64,000 nucleotides of DNA from contig JAPWGK010000003.1 in the NCBI GenBank assembly GCA_029641185.1, positions 1,054,001 through 1,118,000 of the forward strand. The letters are read 5' to 3'. Each line of letters starts with the position of its first letter. The stretch's first letter is position 1. The notes under the pieces are model-generated. The model was not told the DNA's origin, ran no database searches, and worked only from the letters and a program-made list of their open reading frames with translations. Source of the DNA: Pseudofabraea citricarpa (taxonomy: Eukaryota; Ascomycota; Leotiomycetes; Helotiales; Dermateaceae). The position numbers and the translations under genes are program-made. Positions 45,145-59,255 of the stretch are shown here, piece after piece.

Positions 45145-45445
45145 ATAATAAGGTTATATACTCGATTTTATTACTTTTTTTACTTTTATAAGGAGTTATT
45201 ATTATCTTAGGTATTATTATATAAGGGCTTTATAAGTATTCTTTAAGCGTTCTAGGAGTTATATATAATTAATTTATACTTTATTATTATAATTAATTAA
45301 CTACTTCTTTTATCTCTTACTTTTATAATTATTAATTCGATTACTAAATATACCTTATATATAGTTATATATATTATATTAGTTACTAGTTATATTTATA
45401 ATATTATAGATTTAGATACGCCCTAATATTTATTATCCTATTATA
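45145..45445 (+). repeat. Left long terminal repeat (5' LTR)
   Basis: Matches 58346..58646 without gaps. The best-conserved core runs from ATATACTCGATTTTATTACT near 45157 to AGATTTAGATACGCC near 45413. Differences between copies are almost all transitions. Confidence 0.75.
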
Positions 45446-48400
45446 TTAATAACCTATATAGGGACTTTAAATAATAATAAATATAAACTAGATTATAACT
45501 TATAATATTAATATAATAAGCTTATTTAGTATTAACTTTTAATAATAAGCTAAGCTCTTAGAATACTTAGAGTATAATTATATAATTACTAGTAAAAGTA
45601 GTTAGAGATATTAAAACCTATAAATATAATCGATTATTAAATATATAAGATATTAATCTAAGTCGTTTTATAAGCTAGATACTTAATAATAAATATAAAG
45701 GATAATATTAGAGTACTTAGGAGATTAAGAACTTATAATAAATAATAGGTAATAATTAGAATAATATAATAATATAAAGGTTAAAGTTCTTAGGAAGATA
45801 AAATAATTAGAATAATAAGAATATTAGAAGGATTAAGAACTTATAAAAAATAAGAGATAATTATAATTATAGGAATATATAATTTTAGGGGTTATCTAGA
45901 GATATATAGATACGTATATTATTAGAGGTATTAAGATTATTATTAGAATAATAAAGATATATTTTTATAAGCCTTAGTCTAGGTAAAAGGTATAATATCT
46001 AAAGTTAAAAGAGGATTAAAAGGATATTATAATAATAGATATTAAGAAGATCCTAAGAGTTAGAAACTAAAAGGATATAAAACTCTAGTATTTTTATTTA
46101 TAAATAATAGTTTTAAGAAATAACCTTAACCTTAGTATAAGTATAAAATAAGTAATTATATTAGACTAGGCGAGACTTTACTAAAAGCTTAGGTTATAAT
46201 AAAAAAGCTCCTAATTAATACTAATAGATATAAATTATACTTAAAGCTAGAAAATATAAGAGAATAAAAGGAATAATATATTATTATACTAGAAAGAGGA
46301 TAAATAATTAATTAGTTATCCTTTTATTTATTTTTAGTTTATTTTATTTAGTTAGTTAATAAAGTTTATATTATTTATATTATTATTTATTTTCTAGTTA
46401 ATTTTATAAGATAAATATTACTTATAGTTTAGTATAAGTATTCCCCTAGTTTATTAAGGTTATTATAAAGATTATATTTATTATAATAATATCTTAATAA
46501 GAAGATAATATCCTTAAGTTTAAATCTTAATTACCTTCTACTTATATTAAGTTTCTTATAATAATAAGTCTAATATAAAGAATATATAAGAATTAAAGTT
46601 ATTCGCTTATCTAGTATTTAATCGAAAACGTAATACTAGGACTCTTTAAAACTTAGGATCTAAGCTCTAAAATATAAACGAAACTAAGTTCGAATATTTA
46701 AATAAGAAATTAGTTATCTTAGAAAAGCCTAAGAGTAAGTAAGAAGTATAATATAACTAGTAAAATAAGAGTATAAAAGTAGTAGAATAATAGCTACTTA
46801 TTTCTAAGAAAATTAATATAAAAAAAGTAAATCTTATATTATATCTAATTATAATATTAATTTTATCTTTCTAGAAATATATAATAAAAGTAAATAATAG
46901 AAACTTAGAAGTAAGACTTTCTTATTTAGGTTATATTAATAGATATATATAGTTTTAAGTTATTTCTTTTATATCTAATATTTTAATAATATAAGGCTAA
47001 GAGGGATTTAATCTTATCTTATAACTTATTTCTTAAAGCTATATATTATATATATATAAAAGGTAAACGTTTAGGTAAAATAAAAGCCCTAGATATTTAA
47101 CTAGAAAAACTCTTACTTAGTTTTTCTAATTATTTTATAATTTATAACTTTTTATTATTTTATTTAATTCTCTCTTAATACTCGCTTAATACTTAACTTA
47201 AGCTTATATAGCTTTAATCTAGTATTATAATATTACCTTAAGAACGCTCTCTTATTATTAACTTTCCTCTCTTACTTATTCCTTCTTATAAATAAAAATA
47301 AAGGAAGAAAAAGAAGCTCTTAATATTTTCTCTAGATTTATTAAGCTTAGGAATCCTACCTAGTATAAGGATTCCTAGTAAGAAAGAAAAACAGATAGCT
47401 ATCTAGCCTAAGGTAATATATAAAATTATATAAGTTACTTTAAAGGTTCGCTTTCCTAGCTTTACTAGTATTCTTTTTTTTAAGAAGATAAAAGCTACTA
47501 AATTTATCTAATATTATAAATAGATAATACTTAATAAAAGTTTTTCTAATATAAAGCTAGTTCTTAGATACCTTAATTATTATTACTTATTAGTTTATTC
47601 TTATACTAAAGTATTAGATAACTTTAAGTAAAGAAATTAGGTTACTTTTAAGAAAGTATTCCTAAAGAAATAAGCTAATTATAACTCTAAGTAACTTTAA
47701 TATATTATTAAGTTCTTAAATATTTTAGTTAATTCTCTAAAAGAAGATATAACTAAAATCTTAGAATTCCTAAAGATATATAAGCTAAGCTTTAAGCGAC
47801 TACTTAGTAATAGCTAACTAAGCTCTTATAAATAAGTATATAAGCTTCTCTTTAGTCTTTCCTAAAGATTATATCCTTATTATTATAAAGAAGAAGAAGA
47901 TTAAGTATAATAAACTAAGAACTTTTATATTTACTAAGATCTATAAGTTTACTAAGACTTATACCTAAGCTAAGAAGAATCTTATCTACTTACTTAAGTA
48001 AGATAATAATAATATTATTATTATTAATAAGCTACTAGACCTCTAGTTATATAATAATCTAAATAAGACCTTTAACTCTAATTATACTTTTTATACTAGT
48101 AGTTAATAACCTTATATAAACTATTATAACTCTTAGTATAATACTTAGTAATATAACTATAAAGATATAAGCCTCTAAAGTAGCTCTCTAATTATAATAA
48201 GATTAATAATATTACTAATATAATAGCTAAGATATTATTAGAAGATTATATTACCTTTAAGATTATTATAATTAAATACTAGAAAAGAGAAAGATAAGCT
48301 ACTTATTATTACTAGTAAAAGTAATACTAGAGTTAATATATTAGAGATTGAGTTTTATAATAATAAGCTAAAGTTACTTAAGTAATATAATAATTATAAT

Positions 48401-51179
48401 ATTAAAGAGAAGGTTAATAAGATATATTATATAATAAAAGTATATAATTATAAGTATAATTCGAGTTATATAATAGGTATAAATCCTAGTACTAGTATTT
48501 ATATTAGTATTTTATAGACTAGCTATTAATAGTTTAACTTTATAAATTAAGATTATATTTATTAGTATTATAATAAGTACTTTTACTTTTCTAGTAATTA
48601 CCTAATATTTACCTATTATATAAAGGTTAGAATTATTTATAAAGATAAGAGTAATAACTAGGTATATTCTAGACTTATAAGATCTAGTTTAGTATTCTTT
48701 TAGAAAGCTAAGATATCTTAAGATATTCTTACTAAAAAGTAATATTTATATTATAATAATAATAAGATCTCTTATTATAATTAATTTAAGATACTTTAGC
48801 TTAAGAAGAATATAAAGACTAAATCTAATATTAATATTAAGACGAGTAAATATAAGCTTACTAAGATTTATAAGTATAAGAAGAAAGATATTATAACTAG
48901 CTTTATTAGTATATAAGATAATATTATAACTTTCTAGTATATAATACTAGTTACTAAATTTAAAGAAAAGCTAGACTCTTATTATTAGTTATAACTAGTT
49001 ATAATAAGTAAAAATAATAAGATTAAGTAAATTATACTTAATACTCTTATTATTATACTTATAAGCCTAAGAGGTACCCTAGTAGTTACTAATATCTTTA
49101 GAAAGACTAAGTTAAGTATAAGTATCTAAAAGAATACTAAGAAGTTAAAGAAGAATTATTAAGTTTATTATTCTAGTATCTAGAATTATAAATTTAGATA
49201 TTTTAGAGTAAGTATTTTACTAATATAAACTAATTAATACTAAGATATCTAGGTATAATAAGAAGCTCCTAAGTACTTAGGGAACTCTTATTAAGAACTT
49301 AATATAACTAGGCCTAGATAATAATAAGACCTTAGAGCTATTAAAGCTAAGAAAAAGAAGGAATATAAGTCTTATATCTTATAAGCTAAGATACTTAAAA
49401 TATAATATATAATTATAAATTAAATAATTATACTTATATATAAATAAGCTTTTATCTTTAATTAAATAAATCTAGCTTAAGTTATAAGAATTAGTTATTA
49501 CTAACTTCTAAGTAATATAATTTAAATTAATATACTAAAAGTTAAGAAGCTAGGACTTTATATAAATATAAGCTTTCTTATATAAAATATAATTACTAGA
49601 GTTAATATTTTATTATATTATATTAATAGCTTATATTTACTAGTTATTATTTATAGCTATAATAATTAGAAGTTAATATAAGTAATAGGTATAATAAATA
49701 TAAGTATTAAGATTAATATTATAACCTATAATATCTAGAGAAAAACTAGCCTTAGTATTAAAAAAAGAAAAACCTTATAATTATTAATTATAAGAAGATA
49801 TCTTAAATAATTCTTAAGGTTTATAATAATATATAACTAGATATTAGTAATATATAAGTAATCTTATATATCTATATAATATAATAATTAGATTATAGCT
49901 TAATACTTAGGTAGCTATTTATATATAAGATAAAAGCGAGCTTAGAATAAAACTTAAAAAAGAATTATAAGATATAAATTATAGCTAATAATAATATTAG
50001 TAAGATTAAGCTTTTATATTTTTATATTATTACTTATAAGTTTAAGACCTAAGTAATATAATAATAAGATCTAAAGAATAACTCGGATTCTAGGAATAAC
50101 TTAGAAAACTAAATATTAATTTATTATAAGAAAAGTAAGTTAAGAGATATATAAATAAATCTCTTAAATATATATAAGAAATCTTACTAAAAGAGAAGAA
50201 AGATAAGCTTAATATAAAGAAAATAATAAAAGGTTATAATATACCTATAAATATAAATATAAATAAGGAGATTAATATTTTATTATATTTATTATTAAGA
50301 TAAGAGAAATATAAAAAGATTTAAGGAATATTTAAGTTAGATTATAAGCTTAAGAAAGCTTTCTTAGTTAGAGCTCTAAGACTTAAGAGAGCTTAATAAA
50401 TATTTATTAGAAGCTTATTAAGTATTTTATTAGTTTTCTTAGAGACCTTAATACTAAAAAGTAAGCCTAAGGTACCTAAGAATAAAAGGATAATAAGAGC
50501 GATTTTATAAAGTTCTCTTTTCCTAAAAAGTAGTTTATATATTACTAGTCTTAAAAAACTATTAAAATTATAGGTATTTTATAAAAGTATAATACTTCTT
50601 TCTTTTAAGATAAAATATAAAAAGGAAGTCTCGACTTTTTATAAATAAAAAGCCTAAAAAATAAAACCTATAAATCTTAGAAAAGATATAAGAGTTAAGC
50701 TATCTAGTCTTAATAATTAGAAAAAAGTTATTAAGTTAATAGAAAAGCTACTAATTATTCTAGGTTCTTATAATAACTAGTTTAAGCCTTAATATATAAA
50801 GTTTCTAAAAAGCTAAAAACTTATATTAGAAAGAATATAAGGCTTATTTATAAGTAATATATTAACCTTAAAAGAAAAAGAGATACTCTAAAAGATATTT
50901 TATAATAAAAAAGAAGTATTCTTATTCGACTAATTAGAGAAAAAACTTATAAAGCTAGAGATTACTAAGTTATAAGAAATTAAGATAATATTATATAAAA
51001 TATAATAAGTATAAAACTTTCTAATTATTAAGAGACTTTATAAGATTATATATAAGATAATAAACGAGCGTATTATTAATAATATACTAGAAAGTTATTA
51101 TAGATTATATAGAAACTTATAATTCCTAGTTATAAAGGAAAAGCTAAATAAATATAAACTTATAAGTATAGCTATAAAA

Positions 51180-52320
51180 TATAATATAATAATAATTAGA
51201 GATATTAACTTTTTTTTATTAGTAGATTTTTTTATAAAAAAGTTTATATATCTCTAGATTATTAGTTTAATCGATTTATTCTTTAGTTATAACTAGATTT
51301 TATTAGCTAAGTAAAATAAAAACTTAATCGCTTTCTTTATAAATAATATTAAATTACTAAGGGTTATTACTCTTATATAAGATATAATAAATTTAGTAGC
51401 TTAGTTTATACGTATTATATCTAAAATATTCTTTTCCTTAAATCCTTATATTACTAAATTATTCCTTAATAATATTAGTATTAAAAAATCTTATTTATAA
51501 TATAATAATAAAAAAGTTTTTCTAGGAGTTTAATAATTTATAATAAAATATATATAAAACCTTAGTAAGATATTACTTAAGCTTAAGAGGATAGATTTAA
51601 TTATTAGTTTTAAGTCTAAGTTTTATATAAAAGATATTAAAGTTATTAAATTCGTTTATAAGCCTAAGAGTAAATTATCTATTAATATAAAGATTATAAA
51701 GCTAGTTAATTAGCTAGATCTAACTAATATAAAAGAGGTTCGTATTTTCTTAGGGATTTATATATATTATCGTATTTAGGTTAAAATCTTTATATTTATT
51801 ATAAAGCTATTATATAATTTATTAAAAAAGAATATAATATTTAAGTAAAATAAAAGATACTAGAAAGCTAAACTAAAGTTTATTAAGATATTAATAAAAG
51901 CTTCTTATCTTATTATAATTAATTATAAGCTTAGAGTAAAAATAATCTATATTATTATTAATATAAGTTTAGATAACTAGGGAGGTATATTTTCTTAGGA
52001 TAATAAAAATAAGAAGAAGTATCTAAGTAAATATAAGTTAGGAATATAAAATCTAGCTAAGTATAATTATAATACTACTAAATATAAATATAAAGATATT
52101 TTTAAGATACTTAAGAAAGTAAAAGAATATATTATTAGAGTATATTTTACTCTTAAGATAAATACTAATATATTTATTACTTAGCTTAATAATATTACTT
52201 TAGATATACCTAGTATATTATTAATAAAATAAATTACCTAGATTCGGTTATTTAACTTTAAGATTATATATATACCTAGTAAGAAGAATAAAGCTATAAA
52301 CGTATTATCTTATTATCTTA
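51180..52320 (+). pseudogene. Ty3-type reverse transcriptase/RNase H remnant
   Basis: In one plus-strand frame the sequence reads INFFLLVDFFI, then NLVAxFIRIISKIFF, then KEVRIFLGIYIYYRI at about 51732-51777, INISLDNxGGIFS near 51960, and RLFNFKIIYIPSKKNKAINVL at about 52243-52305. These correspond to the fungal gypsy-type signatures NSVAQFVRxxLKI, ARAFIGVCVYYRIW, the RNase H DAS..GWG region, and IRLFDFDVxxVPGxxNxxADxLS. Stops in the frame are TAA/TAG where Gln, Arg or Trp are expected, as RIP would make. Confidence 0.75.
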
Positions 52321-52879
52321 TTATAAAAGAGAAACTTAAAGATAAAAAATAAAAAGAAGAAATTAATAATTATATTATCTTCTAACTTAGCTTTTTTTAA
52401 ATAATACTTATTTTAAGATCTTATACTTATCTAAACGCTAAAATAAGTATTATTTTCTAAAGTAAGTAAAATCTTAAGTTAAAATAAATTATAATATTTC
52501 TTATAACTCTTAAGAGACTAGCTAATATTAGAGACGAAAAATAATTAGTATTTTAATAATATATTATAGGATTCTAAATATACTAAAGCGTATTATAATA
52601 AAGATCTACTAAGAGTAGGTATAAATAATATATTATTAATAATCTAAAAAAACAAGTAAATATTATTAAGAACTTATATAATAAAAAGATATATAAGAGA
52701 TAAGAGGTAATATATATAAAGATAATAAAGTATTATTTCTAGGAGAGATATTATAAGTAAATAAAAGTATATATAATATTATATCTCTAGTATTAATTTA
52801 GATTATATAATATTATTTATAAGATAATCTATATAACTAGAATATTATATATATATATTATAAATAATATCTAGATATT

Positions 52880-53735
52880 ATTAATCTTTTATTAAGTATA
52901 AGAAAGTCTTTTATTATTAATATATATAAGGAGGTATTAGGTATAATTATAAAGCGTATTATTTCTAAGGTAAATTTTACTTATATTACTACTTTTATTA
53001 AAGAGGATATTCTTTATATTTATAATATATTTAAGATTCTTATTATTAATAAAAGGCCTAAGAACTAGGGAAGTCTTAATAATCTTATATTTAAGCTTAA
53101 GTTTATTAAGGTATAAGTAAGTATTTATAATTCTTATACTTAAGGCTTAATTAAAAGAAGTTATTTTAATATAAAGGTAACTTTCTCTAAGATTATAAAT
53201 AGGATATTTAAGAATTAGCTAAGATATATTAAAAAAGTCTACTTTATAGATAATATTATAATAAGGGTTTTTATAAAGCTTATTATATTCTATTTATAAT
53301 TTAGCTTTAAGATTATACTTATTATTAAAAGTAAGTACTTAATATAATAATATCTAAGATAAAACCTAATTAAAAAGATAAATAAAAAGTCTTTAATTAT
53401 TTTACGTATTAAGTAACTTAAAATTTATAATAAATATATACTAGAGGTCTTACTAATAAAGTAGTATAAATACTAAGAATTAAAAGAAGCTACTAATTAT
53501 AGTTATATCCTATAAAAAGAATTATTTCTTAAAGGGGATATTATCCTTATATTTAATATTATATAAGAAGCTAATATATTAAAATAATAAGCGCTTAATT
53601 TTAGGTAAAAAAGCTTATATATAATTTTAAAGGCTAATAATAAGAAGGATACTTATTAGCTTAGTAAAATAAATATAACTCTTTTTTATAATACTTATAT
53701 AAGATATAAATTAAAGAAATTTATTTAAAGAAAAG
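52880..53735 (+). pseudogene. Retrotransposon integrase remnant
   Basis: A continuous plus frame, interrupted only by RIP-type TAA/TAG, reads KRPKNxGSLNNLIFKL near 53054, VxVSIYNSYTxGLIKRSYFN near 53113-53170, then NxLRYIKKVYFIDNIIIRV near 53214-53270. It ends LKKFI near 53730. This matches the Ty3 integrase layout D-x-GPEN...V(S/T)xYxxxxxGxxERxHxxI...W..xxxxxxxAxR. It lies downstream of the RNase H remnant as expected. Confidence 0.7.
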
Positions 53736-54869
53736 TTATTTATATTTCTACTAATAATATTAAGCCTTCTAAAAATAAGATTATTATTAGAATACTAATA
53801 CGTCTAGATCTTAGAAACCCTAATAAGCTTTTACTAAGCCTTAAGATAAAGCTTACTAGTAACTTACTTAGTTCTTTAAAAGTACTTATATAATTATAAG
53901 AGTAACCTAATAATCTTAGGCTAATTTCCTAAGTACTAGCTAGGATAAGTTAGTAAGATAATATATAAGAAACCTTTTTAAAGGAAGCTAGTAATAATAA
54001 GATTAATATAATTATTAAAAATACTAAAAAAAAAGTATTAGAAAAAGCTTTTATTATACGATCCTAAGTAATTATATAAGCTACTTATATAAAAGAGATT
54101 TTTAGATAATAAGAACTTAATAAATAATAAGAATTAATTTTATACGAAAAAAAGCTAATAATAATAATAAGATAAGAAATTAGTTATAATATATTAATAA
54201 TAATATATAAAGAACTAAGAATAAGACGCTTCTTTCTAAGGTATCTTTTTTATTTATAATTTAATTTATAGTATTTTAATATCTAGTATTTTAAAGAAAG
54301 AATTATATTTAATTTAAGGTTTAAATATTTTTTAATAACTCCTTTTATTTAATATTTTACTAATAAATTTCCTTTTATATTATTATTATTATTTTTATAT
54401 ATTATTTATTTAAGTTTAATTTTATTTTCTTAATTTAAGTATTATTTCTTTATTTAAATTTCTTTTTTATAGTTAGAGGATAACTAGTATATAAGAGGGA
54501 AAAGAAGAGAATCCTTAAATTATAAAAAATCTTTTAGAGATTAAAAGTTATAATAAGATTCTAGAAGTTTTTACTAAGTATATATTAAGTACTCTAGATA
54601 TTATTAATAAATTTACCTAGGTAATTCTTTAAATAGTTTTAAATAGAATTTATATAAATATAAGATACGAATATTATAAATTATTAAGTAGAATAATACT
54701 TTAATTTTATAAATATAAATCTATTTATTTATCTAAACGTATAATTATATATAAGACTAAATATTAAAAAATAAGAATTTTAAACCTAGAAATAATTTAT
54801 TATTATAAATACTTAAGTAAAAATTTTATAAGAGTAAAATATAAAAAGATTTCTTACTAAGACTTTTAA

Positions 54870-55450
54870 ATCGTATATAAAGTCTTCTTAGTAGACTCCT
54901 TAAACTTATTAAAGTTATTATAAAAGTAGATTAACTTATCTTAATTATTATTATTATTAGGTTTAATAGAGATAATAATAAAAGTAGATATAAGAATAAT
55001 AATAACGAAAGTATTAGTAATAAGCTTTTTTTTTATACGATTAACCTTCTTAAGAATCTCTAGAGTCTTATTATACTTTTTATAAGCTTTATAAAGCTTT
55101 AAGTAACTCTTAGGAAATAATAGAAGATCCTTCTTATAAAAGCGATTATAAATTATTAGTATAATTTATTTTAAATTATATATAATATTAACTAAAATCT
55201 AGAGGTTATTTAAATACTTATCTAGTCTCTTAGTTATTTTATCCTTTTTATTCTTAGTATTATAAAGGTAATATAATACGAATATCTTATTTCGAATCTT
55301 AAGAATAAAGATATCTAGCTTATTAAGATACTTAGGCTAGGATAATATTAGCTAAGATTATATAAGTTAAGAATAAATTACTTATATAAATATAATATTT
55401 TAAGTAATTAGAACTAATAATATAAGAATAATATCTATTACCTAAAGGAT
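54870..55450 (-). pseudogene. Minus-strand coding remnant of unknown family
   Basis: Read on the minus strand, a single frame gives a Lys/Leu-rich helical sequence with few stops, for example ITKRLDKYLNNL (about 55210-55245), FYKKDLLLFPKSYLKLYKAY (about 55085-55145) and LEILKKVNRI (about 55040-55070). The strand is opposite to the pol remnant, so it probably belongs to another element inserted between integrase and 3' LTR. I do not recognise the family. Similar coding texture may continue to about 57.7 kb. Confidence 0.4.
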
Positions 55451-58345
55451 AAGAATAATTAAGTAATATAATAAGTATAAAGAAGGCTCTCTTAATATAA
55501 AGAGAATATAAGAATAATTTTATAAGAGCTTTTAGTTTTCTAAAAGATAATAAAAAAGTAAAAGTAATATTAGAAATATTATAATATAATCGTTTTAAAA
55601 GTAAAAAAATCTAGTTATTATTAGGACTAAAAGAATACTTTAAAATACTTTTTAGGTATATAAGAATCCCTTACTAAGAGTATATTTTATAAGATAAGAA
55701 AATAAAAAGAGATTTTTCTTCTTCTTTTTCTTTCTAGTTATTATCTTTATTATAAGAATTACTATTAATATTTATACTTATATTCTTAGCCTATTAATTA
55801 ATAGCTTTATTAATATAATTAAAGTTATTAGTATTAAAAGGGTTAATATCTTTATTAACTAAAAAAGTAATAATATTCTTAGAAGTACTTATATTATCCT
55901 TTAGATTTATAACTAGATTCTTTAAAGCTATAATCTTATTATCTTTCTTCTTAGCTTATAAAAATAAGCGTAACTTAACCTAATAATATAACTATTTATA
56001 TTTCTCGACTAAAATATTAGATTAATCTCTTTTTAATTTAATTAAAGTAATAAGTAATATAATCCTAGTATTAGAAATAAAAGACTAGGTTAAAGCCTAA
56101 CTTTATAATTAAGTCTAATAACTAGGAATTAGAATATTAGTAGATAAAAAGCTTATATTACTTAATAATTAATTACCTTTTAACTTAAGAGTTATTAAAG
56201 TAATCTTCTTAACTATAAAGTCTAAGTATTACTTTAAATTATAAACTTAATCTTCTAGGATAATACTTATAAACTTTAGAAGCTTTTTTTAAATAAACTT
56301 AAGATTATTAATAATAACCTTTTTCTTTTAATAAATATAAAATAAGTTTTTTATATTATATATTAAGTTTTATAAATACTTAGTTAATACTTAGTAAAAT
56401 CTTATTAAGTAAAAGAATAAACTTATTAGAAGGTAGTTAATAAACTAGAGTTCCTTTTCTTACTTCTTAGTATAAAAACTCTTTTATAAAGCTAAGATCT
56501 TTTTTAAGCGATTATAAAGATATTTTCTTACTTTTAATTTATTCTTATTTAAGAAATTAAATAAGATATTAGGTATAATCTTTTTCTTATCTTCCTAACT
56601 TAGAACTTTCTCCTAAGGCTAGAGTTAGTAGCTAGATAATAAATAATAAAGCTAGGGAACTTATAAAAATAAGCGTAGGTTTTATAAAAGTAATATAATA
56701 AGACTTATAAATAATAATTAGATAATTATAATATTTTAGCAAAAGATTTTAAGTATTATTAGGTAAACTTAATTTATAATATATATCTTTTAGTATCTAA
56801 AGCGAGTTTTTCTCTAAAAATATATTATATAAAACTTTAAAGATAAAAATTATTATTTTATTTTTATTATTAAGTATATTAAATAAGAAGTAATTATATT
56901 TTAAGGTTATAAGAGTCTTAGCTTATTATTAGGCTATTTTACTAATAGCCTCTTATTTTATAGGTTATATATTCTTAGGATTATTAGAAATAATCGAATT
57001 ATTAAAAGTAAAAGGATATTTAAGTAAACTTAACTTTATATAAAATTTATACTAATATTTTATTATTAGCTTAAAAATAACTTATTATTTAGTAAGATAA
57101 AGCTTATCCTTAAGCTTATTAAGAGTATTATATAATATAATAAAATCTAAGGATATTAGAACTAAGTTAAAATATATATTTATTAACTTATTAGTATTTA
57201 TAATTATTTTTTCTTTTAGGATAAAGATAATTTATATAAAAGTTAGCTTAGGCCTAGATATAATAATTTAAAGCGTATATCTATTTAAAGTAATAAGTAT
57301 TCTTATAATTACTTAGTATACGAAATATCTTAATAAAATATTATTTATCTTTTATAAGGTAGTTTAATAAAACTTTTATAAAATAAGGTAAAATAAAAAA
57401 CTTATATAAAAAAATACTAATATATATATTATCTTTTATTATAATAATAAGTTTTTATATTTAGTATAAGCGCTTATAATTAATTATACGAACTCTTATT
57501 AAGCTCTTATAAAAGATAATAAGAAGAAGATAAATAAACTTATTATATTAAAATAATTTATAACTAGTTTCTTAGGAATAAGATTAAGAGTTTTATACTT
57601 AGATTAAGATTATAATATAAGGAATAATTAGTATAAAGGTAAATTAACGCGTATTATTAACTTATATAATAAGATTAATAATAGATAGTTTAAGAACTAG
57701 AGATAAAGATTATAAAAGGACTTACTAGGTCTAAAAAAAAAGAAATAAATATATTAGAGATCGAAAGAAAAAAATAATAAAGATTTAATAAGATATTATA
57801 AAATTAAAATTATAAAGATATTTTATTTTAGTTTAAATAAAGGAAGTAAAAGAATTTATAAGTAAAAGGCGATTTAGCTAAAATATTCTTTTTCTATATA
57901 ATAAAAGATAGGTATTATAATTATAATTAAAAGAAAGAATATAATATTAAATTAATTTTTAGAAGGTAAGAATAATAAATATTAGAGTTTATAATATATC
58001 TAAACGAAAAAAAAGGAGAATTATAACTTTATATCTTAAGTTAAGAGATTTTTTATAATTAAAACGCTTAGTTTTATATTAAGAGTAATAATTCTTATAA
58101 GAAATCTAAGTTAAGAATAACTTAACTAGTTATTAGGAGTATTTATTAGAGAAATACGAGTTTATTTATTATAAGAGAAAAGTAATCTAAGAGTTATAAG
58201 ATTATCTTTTAGAAGATAATTAGAGAAGCGAATTATAATAACCTAAAATTATAAGAGATATATATCTTATACCTTAACTTTAATTTATTAAAGATAAGAG
58301 ATACCTAATAATATTATAGGAAAAACTATTATATAAGAGATAAAT

Positions 58346-58646
58346 ATAATAAAGTTATATACTCGATTTTATTACTTTCTTTATTTTTATAAGAAGTTAT
58401 TATTACCTTAGGTATTATTATATAAAAGCTTTATAAGTATTCTTTAAACGTTCTAGGAGTTATATATAATTAATTTATACTTTATTATTATAGTTAATTA
58501 ATTACTTCTTTTACTTTTTACTTTTATAATTATTAATTCGATTATTAAATATACCTTATATATAATTATATATATTATATTAGTTACTAGTTATATTTAT
58601 AATATTATAGATTTAGATACGCCTTAATATTTATTACCTTATTATA
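58346..58646 (+). repeat. Right long terminal repeat (3' LTR)
   Basis: Second copy of the 301-bp repeat at 45145..45445. Possible 5-bp target duplication ATATT (before the left copy) and ATATC (after the right copy), 4 of 5 bases; this is weak in such AT-rich DNA. Confidence 0.75.
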
Positions 58647-59169
58647 ATATCTTTAATATAAGTAATAAGTTAATAAGAAAATCTAAATTTTATATTAATC
58701 TTATATTAATTAAAAAAAAATATACCTAGTTTTAGAAAATATATCTAATTAAAAGTTATCTTAATAAGCTAGTTTTTTTCTTATATTTTAAAGACTTTAA
58801 ATAATTTAGAAAAATAATAATACTAGTATTTCTTAGACTCGGATAAATAAGTTATATAAAATAAAGTTTATAAATAATTATAAGTAACCTAGAATAATAA
58901 TTTATAGCTTTAGAAAATAAAATCTAGGATTTTAAGATTCTTTTAAAAAAACCTTATTTTATATTATTATTTTAAAATATATTATTTTAAATCTAGTTAA
59001 TATTATTTTATTAAAGTAAAAAACTTTCTCTAGAATTATTATTAAAATAAAAATAACTCTCTTTTTTCTTAATCTAAGTAAATTCGATTAAAAGATTATT
59101 AATAGACTTAGAAGTAAAAGAAGATATTTTAGTTAAAGTCTAGTAAATCGATAATATAATTCTAAATAA

Positions 59170-59255
59170 ATAAAAGTAATAATTTAAGATAAAAGTAATA
59201 ATTTAAGATAAAAGTAATAATTTAAGATAAAAATAATAATTTAAGATAAAAGTAA
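59170..59255. repeat. Tandem repeat of a 20-bp unit
   Basis: About four and a half copies of AAAAGTAATAATTTAAGATA within the degraded element, one copy with a G-to-A change. Confidence 0.85.

Larger units (their letters stand above)
45145..58646 (+). mobile_element. Nested LTR retroelement fossil (Ty3-type), RIP-degraded
   Basis: Two direct repeats of 301 bp bound it (45145..45445 and 58346..58646, offset exactly 13,201 bp). On the plus strand, reading through RIP stops, reverse transcriptase/RNase H and integrase-like peptides appear in the order expected for Ty3-type pol. The span of 13.5 kb is too long for a normal element, so a further insertion between about 53.8 and 58.3 kb is likely. 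Exact LTR ends are uncertain because TG...CA ends have been mutated. Confidence 0.7.

Noticed and set aside
59170..59255. CRISPR-like array
   Set aside because: It is a direct tandem repeat without spacers in a eukaryotic transposon.
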